NCBI RefSeq assembly: GCF_900112705.1
Contig: NZ_FOMR01000004.1
Span: 248,001 to 312,000 of the forward strand
Length of the DNA: 64,000 nt
Reading direction: 5' to 3'
Source of the DNA: Lentibacillus persicus
GTDB lineage: Bacteria > Bacillota > Bacilli > Bacillales > Amphibacillaceae
In this document: one piece after another, positions 8,671 to 16,673 of the stretch
Layout: each line of letters begins with the position of its first letter
Position numbering within the stretch: the first letter of the stretch is position 1
Position numbers and translations under genes: made by a program
The notes under the pieces: generated by a model
Database searches by the model: none
What the model was told of the DNA's origin: nothing
What the model saw: only the letters and a program-made list of their open reading frames with translations

Positions 8671-10296
8671 TCATAAATAAACTGCATGATGATCATCCTG
8701 GAAAGAACACGGTTCCCGGACGATCTTTTTTATAAAATCAATACCATTAGCATTGAGCCAAAACAATGGATTCCAGATACGTTCCTGCAATCCATTATAA
8801 GGATGCACCGCTTGATGGACCTGGTCAAATTCAAGCAGCTGTTTACTGTAATCTTCTTCAATCGTTTTTATAATACGGTTTTCGAGATAAGAAATATTCT
8901 CGTTTAAATAATATAAATTTTTATCTGCTAAATCCCCTAAATCAGAACGTGTTTCCCGGGCAAGTTCCCGTAATGGCTCGTGCACATTGCCAACAGCCCG
9001 TCGCACTTCTGAGGCTACCTGATGGATAGGTGCGCTGCTTTGAGAAGCGAGCCATTTTGTTTTGAACGCGTCGGTTCCCTGGTTAATCGCTTCCTCAGCG
9101 GATATGCCGTATTTTTGCATTGATTTATCGATATGGCGGTCGATAAACGTCAGGGAAAGCCGGGGCAGAACCGGCGGCATTTCCAGACCGATCGCATGGA
9201 AGGCTGACTTTAAAGCTGACCAATAACCCACTTCGCCTGGTCCCCCGATAAATGCAAGCGTAGGAAATAAAAGCTCCTGCATAACCGGTCTTGTCACAAC
9301 ATTGTTGCTTAAGAGTCCCGGGTGATGTCTGGCTGTTTCTTTCATTTCTTCAGTGGTCATGCTGATTTCGTTCTGTTTCCCTGACCAATCACCATCAGAG
9401 TGTCGTACCATTAATACCCGATCATTGTCTTTGTGGTAGAAAAGATGTGCTTCGTCAGGTGCTGCTTCAAGCGAAATCGTGTAACCTTTTTGATTCAGCT
9501 GTTGTATCGATGTATAGACGCCGCGACTGATTTCCTGCTGATTTTCAATCAACGTTATAAAATGGTCGCGTTCGATGTCACGCAGTTCCTCAGCACCGGA
9601 ATCAACCAGAATTATTCCTTCTTCACCGAACAATTGATAAACCACTTGCACAAAAAAATCAACATATGAAGAAGAACGATCTAAACAATTGCAAACCGTC
9701 TCATATAAAGTTTTGGTGTGTTCAGTTTCGGTAAGCTGTTGAAATAACTCATCAATCCATTGAACCGCAGCATCCTTATCAATCTCAACATCTGAAACGG
9801 AGGTTTTATCGGTGACTTTTTGACTCAATATATGTTTCGTGAAACCATTCTCGTTTTGAACATGAATATGGTTAATTTCATCAAAATCATGATCTTCACC
9901 GGCGACCCAAAAAACGGGTATAACAGGAACTTCAAGTTTCTCCTCCTGCTGCTCAGCCATCTGGATAATTGATATAATCTTGTTAATCGTATACATTGGC
10001 CCGGTGAGAAGTCCCGCCTGCTGACCCCCGATCACTACAACACTGTTTTCATCTTTAAGACGTTCAATATTTTGATATGTATGCTGTGGCGCATTCCACC
10101 GCTTATTCATATTGGTCAACACCTCTGCAAGCTGGTCACGGTCGATTTGCTTTTGCTTGAGTTGCTGCCTTCTGGTTAGATACGTTTCCTCAGAATATGG
10201 ATCATAGTCAAAATGCTCTAAAATAGTTGAATCCTGCCTTCGATAATCATCGATTAGTGCATTTTGCTTTTGTAATTTAATTGGTGTGATGTGCAT
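8671..10296 (-). CDS. bshC: BshC, putative cysteine-adding enzyme of bacillithiol synthesis
   Basis: Last enzyme of bacillithiol synthesis, adding cysteine to GlcN-malate; bacillithiol is the main low-molecular-weight thiol of Firmicutes. 541 aa, usual length. Recognised by the N-terminal Rossmann-like region VVVIGGQQAGLLTGP (about 86-100), then VPVFWVAGEDHDFDE near 125-139, and a long coiled-coil C-terminal part. ATG 10294-10296 has AGGAG about 9 bases upstream. Position directly upstream of mraZ is the same as yllA (bshC) in B. subtilis. It has its own strong terminator, so it is probably its own transcription unit or ends the unit starting with the DUF3397 gene. Confidence 0.93.
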   Translation of the reverse strand: MHITPIKLQKQNALIDDYRRQDSTILEHFDYDPYSEETYLTRRQQLKQKQIDRDQLAEVLTNMNKRWNAPQHTYQNIERLKDENSVVVIGGQQAGLLTGPMYTINKIISIIQMAEQQEEKLEVPVIPVFWVAGEDHDFDEINHIHVQNENGFTKHILSQKVTDKTSVSDVEIDKDAAVQWIDELFQQLTETEHTKTLYETVCNCLDRSSSYVDFFVQVVYQLFGEEGIILVDSGAEELRDIERDHFITLIENQQEISRGVYTSIQQLNQKGYTISLEAAPDEAHLFYHKDNDRVLMVRHSDGDWSGKQNEISMTTEEMKETARHHPGLLSNNVVTRPVMQELLFPTLAFIGGPGEVGYWSALKSAFHAIGLEMPPVLPRLSLTFIDRHIDKSMQKYGISAEEAINQGTDAFKTKWLASQSSAPIHQVASEVRRAVGNVHEPLRELARETRSDLGDLADKNLYYLNENISYLENRIIKTIEEDYSKQLLEFDQVHQAVHPYNGLQERIWNPLFWLNANGIDFIKKIVREPCSFQDDHHAVYL

Positions 10297-10406
10297 ATGT
10301 CTATGCTCCTTTTACCGTAATCAAAACTATCCATTATGATTGTACATAAATCAGTATAGGTTTGCACCCATTCTGTTTATTAACGCTTACTTCGAAGTTG
10401 AAGATG

Positions 10407-10787
10407 TTATATTATGTATACAAAAACACCAATTAAAACCAGAAGAACATAAAGCAAAAGAAAAATTAAAAAGCAGGCACGCCAAAAGACTTTAAACACC
10501 CTATTAAAAACAACTTCAGTATATCTTTTCCACTGAAACACCACAATAACAGTAAACATACTTAGCAGCAGTACAATGATATAGCTTAGGAACGATCTGC
10601 CAACAATTGTCTCCAACATTGCGAGCACTGCAATAATGTAAAAAAGTGTTGTCCAATTCACAGCAGCATGAACGGCTCTACGTTCATTCCTATTCAGTTT
10701 TTTGCTGGCAAAATAAACAGCAGCGGTTGCCATAAAAGGTATGGTAATGAGGATGCCCATAATATAAACAATTATATCCCATATCAT
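10407..10787 (-). CDS. DUF3397 family membrane protein, unknown function
   Basis: 126 aa, almost entirely hydrophobic: about four membrane helices (near residues 3-25, 44-62, 68-86 and 100-124) joined by short basic loops, including RNERR and WKRY. I assign it to DUF3397 from this pattern and from its place upstream of bshC in related genomes; no function is known. Start at ATG 10785-10787; the nearest purine-rich stretch (GAAGGG) is rather far upstream, so the exact start is uncertain. It is transcribed away from the acetyltransferase gene, sharing a short divergent promoter region. Confidence 0.7.
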   Translation of the reverse strand: MIWDIIVYIMGILITIPFMATAAVYFASKKLNRNERRAVHAAVNWTTLFYIIAVLAMLETIVGRSFLSYIIVLLLSMFTVIVVFQWKRYTEVVFNRVFKVFWRACFLIFLLLYVLLVLIGVFVYII

Positions 10788-10912
10788 ATTCGGTCATTAA
10801 TTCCCTTCTGCAAATCCGTATTTTTCTAAAGTGTCCAACACAGAGAAAGGAATTTATTGCTGAAAACGCATAATTATTATTCGCTTTCATTCCATTCCCA
10901 GTCTTTTTATAT

Positions 10913-10918
10913 TATAAT
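10913..10918 (+). promoter_or_regulatory. Possible -10 box of the acetyltransferase gene
   Basis: A perfect TATAAT on the plus strand stands about 48 bases before the ATG at 10966. The -35 position (10890-10895, TTCCAT) matches poorly, so strength and exact start are uncertain. Confidence 0.35.
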
Positions 10919-10965
10919 TAATAATGGAGGAATTCTAAATACCTTTGTTTTGGGGGGCTGAAAAA

Positions 10966-11454
10966 ATGACGAATAATAATATACAAGTTGAAAGACTCCT
11001 AATTAATTATAAAACATTGGAGCAGTTTAAACGTTTCAAAGAATATGGCAACCAGGAGCTTTCAATGCTGGAAGACTTTCAGAACAATATTATTGAAAAC
11101 AATAGTGAATCACCATTTTACGGGATTTATATCGGCCATAATTTAATAGCACGCATGAGTTTATATAGAGTCCGCGCCAAATATGATAATTACTTCGACC
11201 CACCTCAGGATTATCTGGAACTGTGGAAGCTTGAAGTGTTACCTGATTATCGGGGGAGATATTATGGAAAAGCTCTCGTTGATTTTGCCAAAAGCTTCGA
11301 GCTGCCGATTAAAACAAACCCGCGAATCAACTCACATAATTTTTGGGAAAAAATGGGCTTCCAAAAAGCTCAATATGACATGGAAAGGGACCGGGGCGAG
11401 AATCCTCTTATCTGGATGCCTGAAGGTGTTGAAGAAAAAGACACCGGTCAATAA
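10966..11454 (+). CDS. GNAT-family N-acetyltransferase (YlbP-like)
   Basis: 162 aa. The start is the ATG at 10966 behind a strong GGGGGG ribosome site; a TTG seven codons upstream would overlap that site. The GNAT core is visible: the strand LELWKLEVLPDYRGRYYGKALVDFA (conserved acetyl-CoA loop RGRYYGKA at about 88-95) and a C-terminal segment NFWEKMGFQKA typical of the fold. Substrate unknown. Position next to the GerR-like gene and bshC corresponds to ylbP of B. subtilis. Ends in a terminator shared with the convergent gerR-like gene. Confidence 0.8.
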   Translation: MTNNNIQVERLLINYKTLEQFKRFKEYGNQELSMLEDFQNNIIENNSESPFYGIYIGHNLIARMSLYRVRAKYDNYFDPPQDYLELWKLEVLPDYRGRYYGKALVDFAKSFELPIKTNPRINSHNFWEKMGFQKAQYDMERDRGENPLIWMPEGVEEKDTGQ

Positions 11455-11489
11455 TATAATCGTAAAGTATCATGACTATAACATAATAA

Positions 11490-11533
11490 AGACATGAATG
11501 GCGGATTAACTGGCATTCATGTCTCTTTTTTTA
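11490..11533 (+). terminator. Terminator after the acetyltransferase gene
   Basis: Eleven-base-pair stem AGACATGAATG/CATTCATGTCT (11490-11500 with 11514-11524) followed by a T-rich tract ending at the stop codon of the convergent gene. Confidence 0.85.
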
Positions 11534-12013
11534 TTTTTCTTGTTCATTAACCCAATTCCATAGCTTCCCCATTTCTTCCCAAGCCTGCTCGTATCGTGTC
11601 AGCTGTTTCTTCAACGCTTCATTTTCCTGAACCAGCTTTTTATGTGCTGCCTCAAGACTTTCCGGTAATACGGGGTCTTCCACCGATGGGCTTGTGCGTA
11701 TTTTTTCAAGAAGCGAGATAGCAGCCGCAAGCGGGTCTTCGGCAGCTACAGTTTTTGACTCGTAATGCGTTAATGTTTTTTGGCGGTTATTACGCTTTCT
11801 GTCTTCTTTAGCACTTTCAATAGCCTCCTCGTAATGTTTTCTGATGGAGGCGTTCCAGCGGAAGCCACATGCTGCTGATGTTCTTGATAACCTTTCCGCT
11901 ACCTCTTTAAACGCTTCAAGCTGCGTCTTACCTTCCCTTATATGACGTAGGACAGTTTCTGCCAATAATATATCTTCATCTTGTGTCCATGCATCCTGCC
12001 GTGTTGCATTCAT
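11531..12013 (-). CDS. gerR: GerR/RsfA-family sporulation transcription factor
   Basis: 160 aa. N-terminal Myb/SANT-like DNA-binding domain ([20 protein letters not shown] at about 9-28, then a second helix set with [16 protein letters not shown]) and a C-terminal coiled coil (about 110-155). This is the RsfA family; the position beside the YlbP-like gene matches YlbO, renamed GerR, a sigma-E-dependent regulator of mother-cell genes in B. subtilis. Start ATG 12011-12013 with AGGAGG 8 bases upstream. A well-matched sigma-E promoter lies just upstream. GerR rather than another RsfA paralogue is inferred from synteny and the promoter. Confidence 0.8.
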   Translation of the reverse strand: MNATRQDAWTQDEDILLAETVLRHIREGKTQLEAFKEVAERLSRTSAACGFRWNASIRKHYEEAIESAKEDRKRNNRQKTLTHYESKTVAAEDPLAAAISLLEKIRTSPSVEDPVLPESLEAAHKKLVQENEALKKQLTRYEQAWEEMGKLWNWVNEQEK

Positions 12014-12042
12014 AACACACCCCTCCTAACACTTTTGCTATC

Positions 12043-12071
12043 AATGTATGCAAAAGATAGGGGTAATAGAC
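12043..12071 (-). promoter_or_regulatory. Sigma-E-type promoter of the gerR-like gene
   Basis: Minus strand: GTCTATT (12065-12071), 14-base spacer, CATACATT (12043-12050). The -10 matches the sigma-E consensus CATACAnT fully. It stands about 30 bases before the ATG, with the AGGAGG ribosome site between. Confidence 0.7.
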
Positions 12072-12110
12072 TTGTTCAGACACAAAATTTTCATGATAGA
12101 TCGGAAATGC

Positions 12111-12872
12111 TTATTTGCGTGAGAAAAACTGCTTAACTGCTTCCTTGTGTTCGGCAGTTTCCCATAGATTAGCACAATTTCTCACCTCTTCATCCATTTG
12201 AGCAGAAAGCGGTAAAATAGAAATTTGACGTAAATATTGGTTTTTCAGTACCTTCATCTGTTCAACTGATTTAGCAAGATACGGTTTTAATAAGATTCCC
12301 CTGTCTTTCCATTCATCTTCAGAAGCTATACTGTGGACCCAGCCCTTAGTCCGCAAGTATTCCGCTTCATAAATTTTTGCTTCCATAAGCCATTGAAACG
12401 CAAAAACAGACGCAACTTTTTCATATAACAGTCTCCCGCCACCCCATCCGGGTGTGATACCAAGCTTTGTCTGCACAAAGCCAAAACGGGTCCCGCTTCT
12501 TGCAATACGAAAATCGCACGCAGTGGCAATTTCACAGCCACCGCCCCTTGCATCACCATTTAATAAACATATAACCGGGACGGGAAATGATGCGATTTTG
12601 TAGAGTACCTCTTTCATTGGATATAACACTGAAAACGCCTCTTCAGTATCCAAATCGCCATGCAAATCGGTTAGATCTCCACCCGCACAAAACATCCGGT
12701 CACCGGAAGCTGTGATAATCAGAAATTTGATTGATTGCTGTTTTGCCTTATTGAGCGCTTCACTGAAGGATTGGGTCATCTCATTTGAAATTGCATTCAT
12801 TTTTTCCGGCCGGTTCAGCGTTATCTCGCCATAACCTTGCTCATCATATCGGTATGTGACTAATTCGGACAT
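12111..12872 (-). CDS. Enoyl-CoA hydratase/isomerase (crotonase) family protein
   Basis: 253 aa from ATG 12870-12872 (GGGAG upstream; a 28-codon longer reading lacks a ribosome site). Crotonase fold: oxyanion loop around FCAGGDLTDL and ARGGGCEIATACDF, then the FG..TKLGITPGWGGGRLL helix. Of the two catalytic glutamates of classical hydratases (Glu144 and Glu164 in the rat enzyme), the first is kept (Glu114 in GGCE), but the second position, 20 residues later, is Gln134 (FVQT instead of the usual QPE). It may therefore be an isomerase, decarboxylase or other crotonase rather than a true hydratase. It is not in the corresponding B. subtilis gene run; substrate unknown. Confidence 0.85.
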   Translation of the reverse strand: MSELVTYRYDEQGYGEITLNRPEKMNAISNEMTQSFSEALNKAKQQSIKFLIITASGDRMFCAGGDLTDLHGDLDTEEAFSVLYPMKEVLYKIASFPVPVICLLNGDARGGGCEIATACDFRIARSGTRFGFVQTKLGITPGWGGGRLLYEKVASVFAFQWLMEAKIYEAEYLRTKGWVHSIASEDEWKDRGILLKPYLAKSVEQMKVLKNQYLRQISILPLSAQMDEEVRNCANLWETAEHKEAVKQFFSRK

Positions 12873-12977
12873 CTGCTCATTCTCCCTTTCCTGTTCATCG
12901 TTATATCTATCATACAATACAATCGTGATCGTACAAATTGCGGGCTCCACATTCACACAGAGAAAAGCAGCGTATAT

Positions 12978-13009
12978 AAAAACAGATCACTTAATTCAGT
13001 GATCTGTTT
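12978..13009 (-). terminator. Terminator after rpmF
   Basis: Twelve-base-pair perfect stem AAACAGATCACT/AGTGATCTGTTT (12980-12991 with 12998-13009), followed by T-rich sequence on the minus strand. Confidence 0.85.
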
Positions 13010-13030
13010 CAGAGAAGCTTTAATTTGTGA

Positions 13031-13207
13031 TTAGTCATTTGCTGCGACTTCTTTTCCATCATAATGCCCGCAAGATTTGCAAACATGATGCGGTTTTGTA
13101 AGTTCACCGCAATTTGAGCATTCAACCAGGCCGGGCGTGTGCAATTTTTTATGCGTGCGACGTTGGTTTTTCACCTTTTTTGACGTTCTTCTTTTTGGTA
13201 CTGCCAT
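13031..13207 (-). CDS. rpmF: Ribosomal protein bL32
   Basis: 58 aa, translated from ATG 13205-13207 with AAGGAGGTG 8 bases upstream. Begins [19 protein letters not shown], the family start, and has the zinc ribbon with cysteines at positions 30, 33, 43 and 46 (CSNC and CKSC). The four-cysteine form is the zinc-binding version of L32. It follows the YceD/DUF177 gene by 30 bases, the widely conserved pairing, and is closed by its own terminator. Confidence 0.97.
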   Translation of the reverse strand: MAVPKRRTSKKVKNQRRTHKKLHTPGLVECSNCGELTKPHHVCKSCGHYDGKEVAAND

Positions 13208-13237
13208 CACTTACACCTCCTTCAAATGAAACCATTT

Positions 13238-13762
13238 CTACTTTTCTTCTTTATCATCCAATAAAGATTCCAGTTTCTTTAAACGCGGGTCTGGTTTTGA
13301 TTCCTTTTGCTCCTCAGATACAAACTCCCAGCCTTCCCCTTCTGTAGGGGCTTGTTTTTTTGCATTGGCGTCATCCGAAAATACACGATACGGAACATCC
13401 AATAAAATATTTTCCTTGATCAAGGGAGTTAAGTCAAGTACCTCCCCATCGATTGGATGAATTTCGTCATCGGAGTCATCATCCTCATAAGGTGACTCAG
13501 AAAACACTTCGACTGTATTGATATCAAATGTATAAGGCACATCGGCCAATGTGCGGGCACAAGGAAGAATCATCCTGCCGTCAATATTTAAGGTGAATAT
13601 AATTTCTTCACCCTGATCTGACGCATTTCCATGTACGTGGACCGAACCGATTTGCCGGATATCATTATTCATTGATTCCAGTTCTGAAACATCAACCTGT
13701 TCATCGAACGTAAAAGGTTCGTTCCCTGAATTTTTTTTAATTTGTCCTAACGAAATTTTCAT
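13238..13762 (-). CDS. YceD/DUF177 family protein (YlbN)
   Basis: 174 aa. DUF177 proteins are linked to rpmF nearly everywhere and are implicated in 23S rRNA accumulation/ribosome assembly in other bacteria; the exact role here is inferred. Seen: the conserved core GRMILPCARTLADVPYTF near residues 62-79 containing the family Cys, and an acidic region (ESPYEDDDSDDEIHP) before a C-terminal lysine-rich tail. Start ATG 13760-13762 with GAGGTGAT close upstream and a near-consensus sigma-A promoter just beyond. First gene of the ylbN-rpmF operon. Confidence 0.9.
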   Translation of the reverse strand: MKISLGQIKKNSGNEPFTFDEQVDVSELESMNNDIRQIGSVHVHGNASDQGEEIIFTLNIDGRMILPCARTLADVPYTFDINTVEVFSESPYEDDDSDDEIHPIDGEVLDLTPLIKENILLDVPYRVFSDDANAKKQAPTEGEGWEFVSEEQKESKPDPRLKKLESLLDDKEEK

Positions 13763-13788
13763 ATTATCACCTCAAGGCAACAAGAGTA

Positions 13789-13817
13789 ATTTTAAAAGGA
13801 AAAAGCAGTTTTGTCAA
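13789..13817 (-). promoter_or_regulatory. Sigma-A promoter of the ylbN-rpmF operon
   Basis: Minus strand: -35 TTGACA (13812-13817, perfect), 17-base spacer, -10 TAAAAT (13789-13794). One of the best vegetative promoters in the window, fitting constitutive ribosomal-protein expression. Confidence 0.85.
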
Positions 13818-13933
13818 CATTTTTTCTTTACACGCCAGCTTATAATGAGTCTACCCTTTTAGTTCTTAACCAATTATGCATATACATCCTTTTTTGGTAC
13901 AATTAATAGCAACTTGAAAGAGGGGCTGAGACC

Positions 13934-15145
13934 ATGCAAGCTTGTGGCTTAATAGTTGAATATAATCCATTTCATAATGGTCATGCTTATCATATACAAG
14001 AATCCAGGAAAACATCCGGCGCTGATTGTATCATAGCTGTTATGAGTGGCTCGTTTCTGCAGCGTGGTGAGCCAGCTATCATTGATAAGTTTCACCGGAC
14101 GAAAGCTGCGTTATCAGCCGGGGTTGATGTTGTACTTGAGCTGCCTTACCTCTACGCTGTCCAGAGCAGTGATTTATTCGCTGAGGGGGCTGTCAAGACA
14201 CTCTATAAGGCAGGTGTTTCAACCATCTGTTTCGGCAGTGAGTCTGGTGATATCTCTTATTTCATTCATGGCTATCACGCACTTAAAAATAATCAGGCAA
14301 CTTATCAAACGGCACTGCATGAACAACTCGATAAGGGCACATCGTTCCCTGAAGCCAGCCGCCTGGCTTATAAACAAGTTGGATTAACCACCGACAAGAT
14401 GGATTTGGCAAAACCAAACAACATCCTTGGATTCGGCTATGTGAAATCAATAATGGATAATGAGCTGCCAATCGAACCCTTAACCATTAACCGGATAAAA
14501 AGCAATTACCATGACCAAACGATCACTGGATCTATCGCAAGTGCAACAAGCATCCGTGAAGAGCTTTTAAACTCAGGTGAGCTGACAAAGCAAGCGCAGA
14601 GTGCACTTCCGGAAGAAACCATCTCCCAGCTGCTGCATTATAAACAAATGGCAAATAGCTGGCATTCGTGGGAGCAGTATTTCGGCTTAGTGCAATATCG
14701 CGTAATGACGATGTCAACTGGAGAACTTGCGGCCATCCATGGTGTAGATGAAGGACTTGAATATCGGATTAAAAAATACGCAAACAACGTCACATCCTTT
14801 CATGAATGGATGCGTGCCATTAAAACCAAACGTTACACATGGACCAGATTGCAACGTGTTTTCGCTCATATTTTAACCAATACTGCTAAAGCAGAGATGA
14901 GCCAAGTAAAAGCTGACCCATCAGTTCCTTATGTGAGACTTCTTGGCATGACCAAAAAAGGTCAGGAATATTTAAATTCCCGAAAGAAACAAATGGATGT
15001 GCCACTGATCACAGCACTTAACCAAACGAACGACACAATGGCTCAAACAGAGGAAAAAGCAAGCAGCGCTTATTACAGTATACTGCCACCTCGTAAGCGA
15101 AATGAATTTCGACGGCAAGAACTTCAGCCGCCGATTATGATTTAA
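13934..15145 (+). CDS. tmcAL: TmcAL, tRNA(Met) cytidine acetate ligase
   Basis: ATP-dependent enzyme that activates acetate and transfers it to the wobble cytidine (ac4C34) of elongator tRNA-Met. 403 aa. The nucleotidyltransferase start GLIVEYNPFHNGH (about 5-17) carries the HxGH-type motif, followed by MSGSFLQRGEPA near 37-48 and SATSIREEL near 200. Corresponds to YlbM. ATG at 13934 has AGAGGGG 8 bases before it. Transcribed divergently from ylbN-rpmF and convergently toward ylbL, with a palindromic repeat element between the two 3' ends. Confidence 0.95.
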   Translation: MQACGLIVEYNPFHNGHAYHIQESRKTSGADCIIAVMSGSFLQRGEPAIIDKFHRTKAALSAGVDVVLELPYLYAVQSSDLFAEGAVKTLYKAGVSTICFGSESGDISYFIHGYHALKNNQATYQTALHEQLDKGTSFPEASRLAYKQVGLTTDKMDLAKPNNILGFGYVKSIMDNELPIEPLTINRIKSNYHDQTITGSIASATSIREELLNSGELTKQAQSALPEETISQLLHYKQMANSWHSWEQYFGLVQYRVMTMSTGELAAIHGVDEGLEYRIKKYANNVTSFHEWMRAIKTKRYTWTRLQRVFAHILTNTAKAEMSQVKADPSVPYVRLLGMTKKGQEYLNSRKKQMDVPLITALNQTNDTMAQTEEKASSAYYSILPPRKRNEFRRQELQPPIMI

Positions 15146-15148
15146 TTT

Positions 15149-15397
15149 AAAGAGGCTGGGACAAAAGGTTTGAAAGTAAAGGAAAAGACGAACGATTATT
15201 AGGAAAGGAAGCGGGATACACCGCTCCGGAAATATGCTTCGCTTTCCGCGGGCGGCTGGTGAGCCAACTCGTGCCAAGGCACTTCCTTGTCTCACCTATG
15301 CCTCTCTTCCCGCAGGAGTCTACGCATATTTCCTCCGCTAAGCTTCATTATCGTTCGTCTTTTATATTGGATATATAAGTTATGTCCCAACCTCTTT
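15149..15397. repeat. Nested palindromic repeat element between tmcAL and ylbL
   Basis: 249 bp filling the space between two convergent genes. Outer inverted arms: AAAGAGGCTGGGACA (15149-15163) pairs with the complement of 15383-15397; a second arm AAAGACGAACGAT (15184-15196) pairs with 15350-15362. Nested inside is a 106-bp imperfect palindrome (15228-15333) bounded by GGAAATATGC and its complement and containing the GACTCCTGCGGGA / CCGCGGAAAGCG motif pair. The same 106-bp unit, reversed, occurs at 58428-58533; the left 56 bases recur identically at 43105-43160. T-runs at both outer ends suggest it also works as a two-way terminator. Confidence 0.85.
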
Positions 15398-15412
15398 TTG
15401 GCACCTAGTGGT

Positions 15413-16441
15413 TTATGTTTGGGCAGGTTCAAGGTTTTGCAAATAATCCAAGGCGTCTTGAAACGTATTAACAGGAACAATTTTCATATCGGTACCGATC
15501 TCTTCAGCTGTTTTTACAGCATTCTCATAGTTCGAATCTTCAGCCTCCTTGTTATCGGAAGCAAAAAAGACATCACAGCCTTCCCTGTCTGCAGCAATCA
15601 CCTTTTTATCGACACCGCCAATCTGATGCACATTTCCTTGATAATCCACCTCGCCGGTCCCGGCGATTTCATACCCTTTTGTTAGGTCTTCTTCAGTCAA
15701 CTGATCATATATTTCCAAAGAAAACATTAAACCAGCGCTCGGACCTCCGATGCTGCCGCTGGAAAAGTTCACTTCAGGGTCAACTTCCACATTGCGGTCG
15801 GTTACAAGCTGGATGCCGACACCCGCTCTCTCATCCATATCCGGAAAAGCTTTTAGTTGAATACGCTTCTCAATTACCTCCTGCTCACGTTCGACTTTTA
15901 CTGTAATCGTGTCCCCCGCCTGTTTGTTATCAACATAATCAATTAAATCATTTGACTCATCGATTTCGTTTCCATCAATAGCCGTAATCCTGTCTCCTGT
16001 TTGTAAGACACCATCTGCCGGCATTCCGTCAATAACTGAGACAACATAGACACCCTTATAATCGATCGTAATGTCTTCTCCGGCCGCTTCATAAGCTACA
16101 ACGGTTGAAGCTTCCTGAGAACTTTCCATCATTTGCAGCTGAGCATGAAAGTATTCGTCTTCTGATACGCCTTCTGGTCTGACTTCACGCAGCGGCATTA
16201 TCTCCTGATGGGGCATAACTTTAGCCATTATATATTGAACAGGAGTAGCTTGTCCTCCGCGAATCGTAACGAGGTGCATATCACCTTCGCTCTGATGCCC
16301 TTCCGCTACTTCAACTATTGCATTAAGTGCATCGGCGCCTCCCGGTTTATAGACATAAAAAGGGAGTTTGTATGCGGATATAAATAATGCGATAGCAACC
16401 ACTAAAATCAGATAAATAATATGTTTTTTTGTAAATCTCAA
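15413..16441 (-). CDS. ylbL: YlbL/SepM-type membrane-anchored PDZ-Lon serine protease
   Basis: 342 aa. One N-terminal membrane helix (about 8-24), a PDZ domain (about 128-195: YVVSVIDGMPADGVLQTGD, ITAIDG), then a Lon-type S16 protease domain with catalytic Ser235 in GGPSAGLMF and the lysine of GGVDKK at 279/280. Acts outside the membrane; in Streptococcus SepM trims a competence peptide, and in B. subtilis YlbL has been linked to removal of the division inhibitor YneA. Start is TTG 16439-16441 behind AAAGGTGAT at ideal spacing. Convergent with tmcAL. Confidence 0.92.
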   Translation of the reverse strand: MRFTKKHIIYLILVVAIALFISAYKLPFYVYKPGGADALNAIVEVAEGHQSEGDMHLVTIRGGQATPVQYIMAKVMPHQEIMPLREVRPEGVSEDEYFHAQLQMMESSQEASTVVAYEAAGEDITIDYKGVYVVSVIDGMPADGVLQTGDRITAIDGNEIDESNDLIDYVDNKQAGDTITVKVEREQEVIEKRIQLKAFPDMDERAGVGIQLVTDRNVEVDPEVNFSSGSIGGPSAGLMFSLEIYDQLTEEDLTKGYEIAGTGEVDYQGNVHQIGGVDKKVIAADREGCDVFFASDNKEAEDSNYENAVKTAEEIGTDMKIVPVNTFQDALDYLQNLEPAQT

Positions 16442-16673
16442 GAATAATCACCTTTCCGTCCCAAAGCATTCAAAAGGTCGTGTCGCAAAAGTGTATGTCA
16501 TAAAAACATATTGTATGTGCGTATATTGATATAGACTCGTACAACCAATCGAAACGACCACTCACGTTTAAATGCTGACGCTAATTGAGTGTAAAAAAAT
16601 ATAGAACTAGCATTATTTTACTACTTGTCAATTAAGAAGTACAGGATTCACAGATTCTACAGGGGGCTGCTCA

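Noticed and set aside
16442-16673. Sigma-E promoter before ylbJ
   Set aside because: GTATATT and a CGTACAAC-like box are present but only about 10 bases apart, which is too short for sigma-E.
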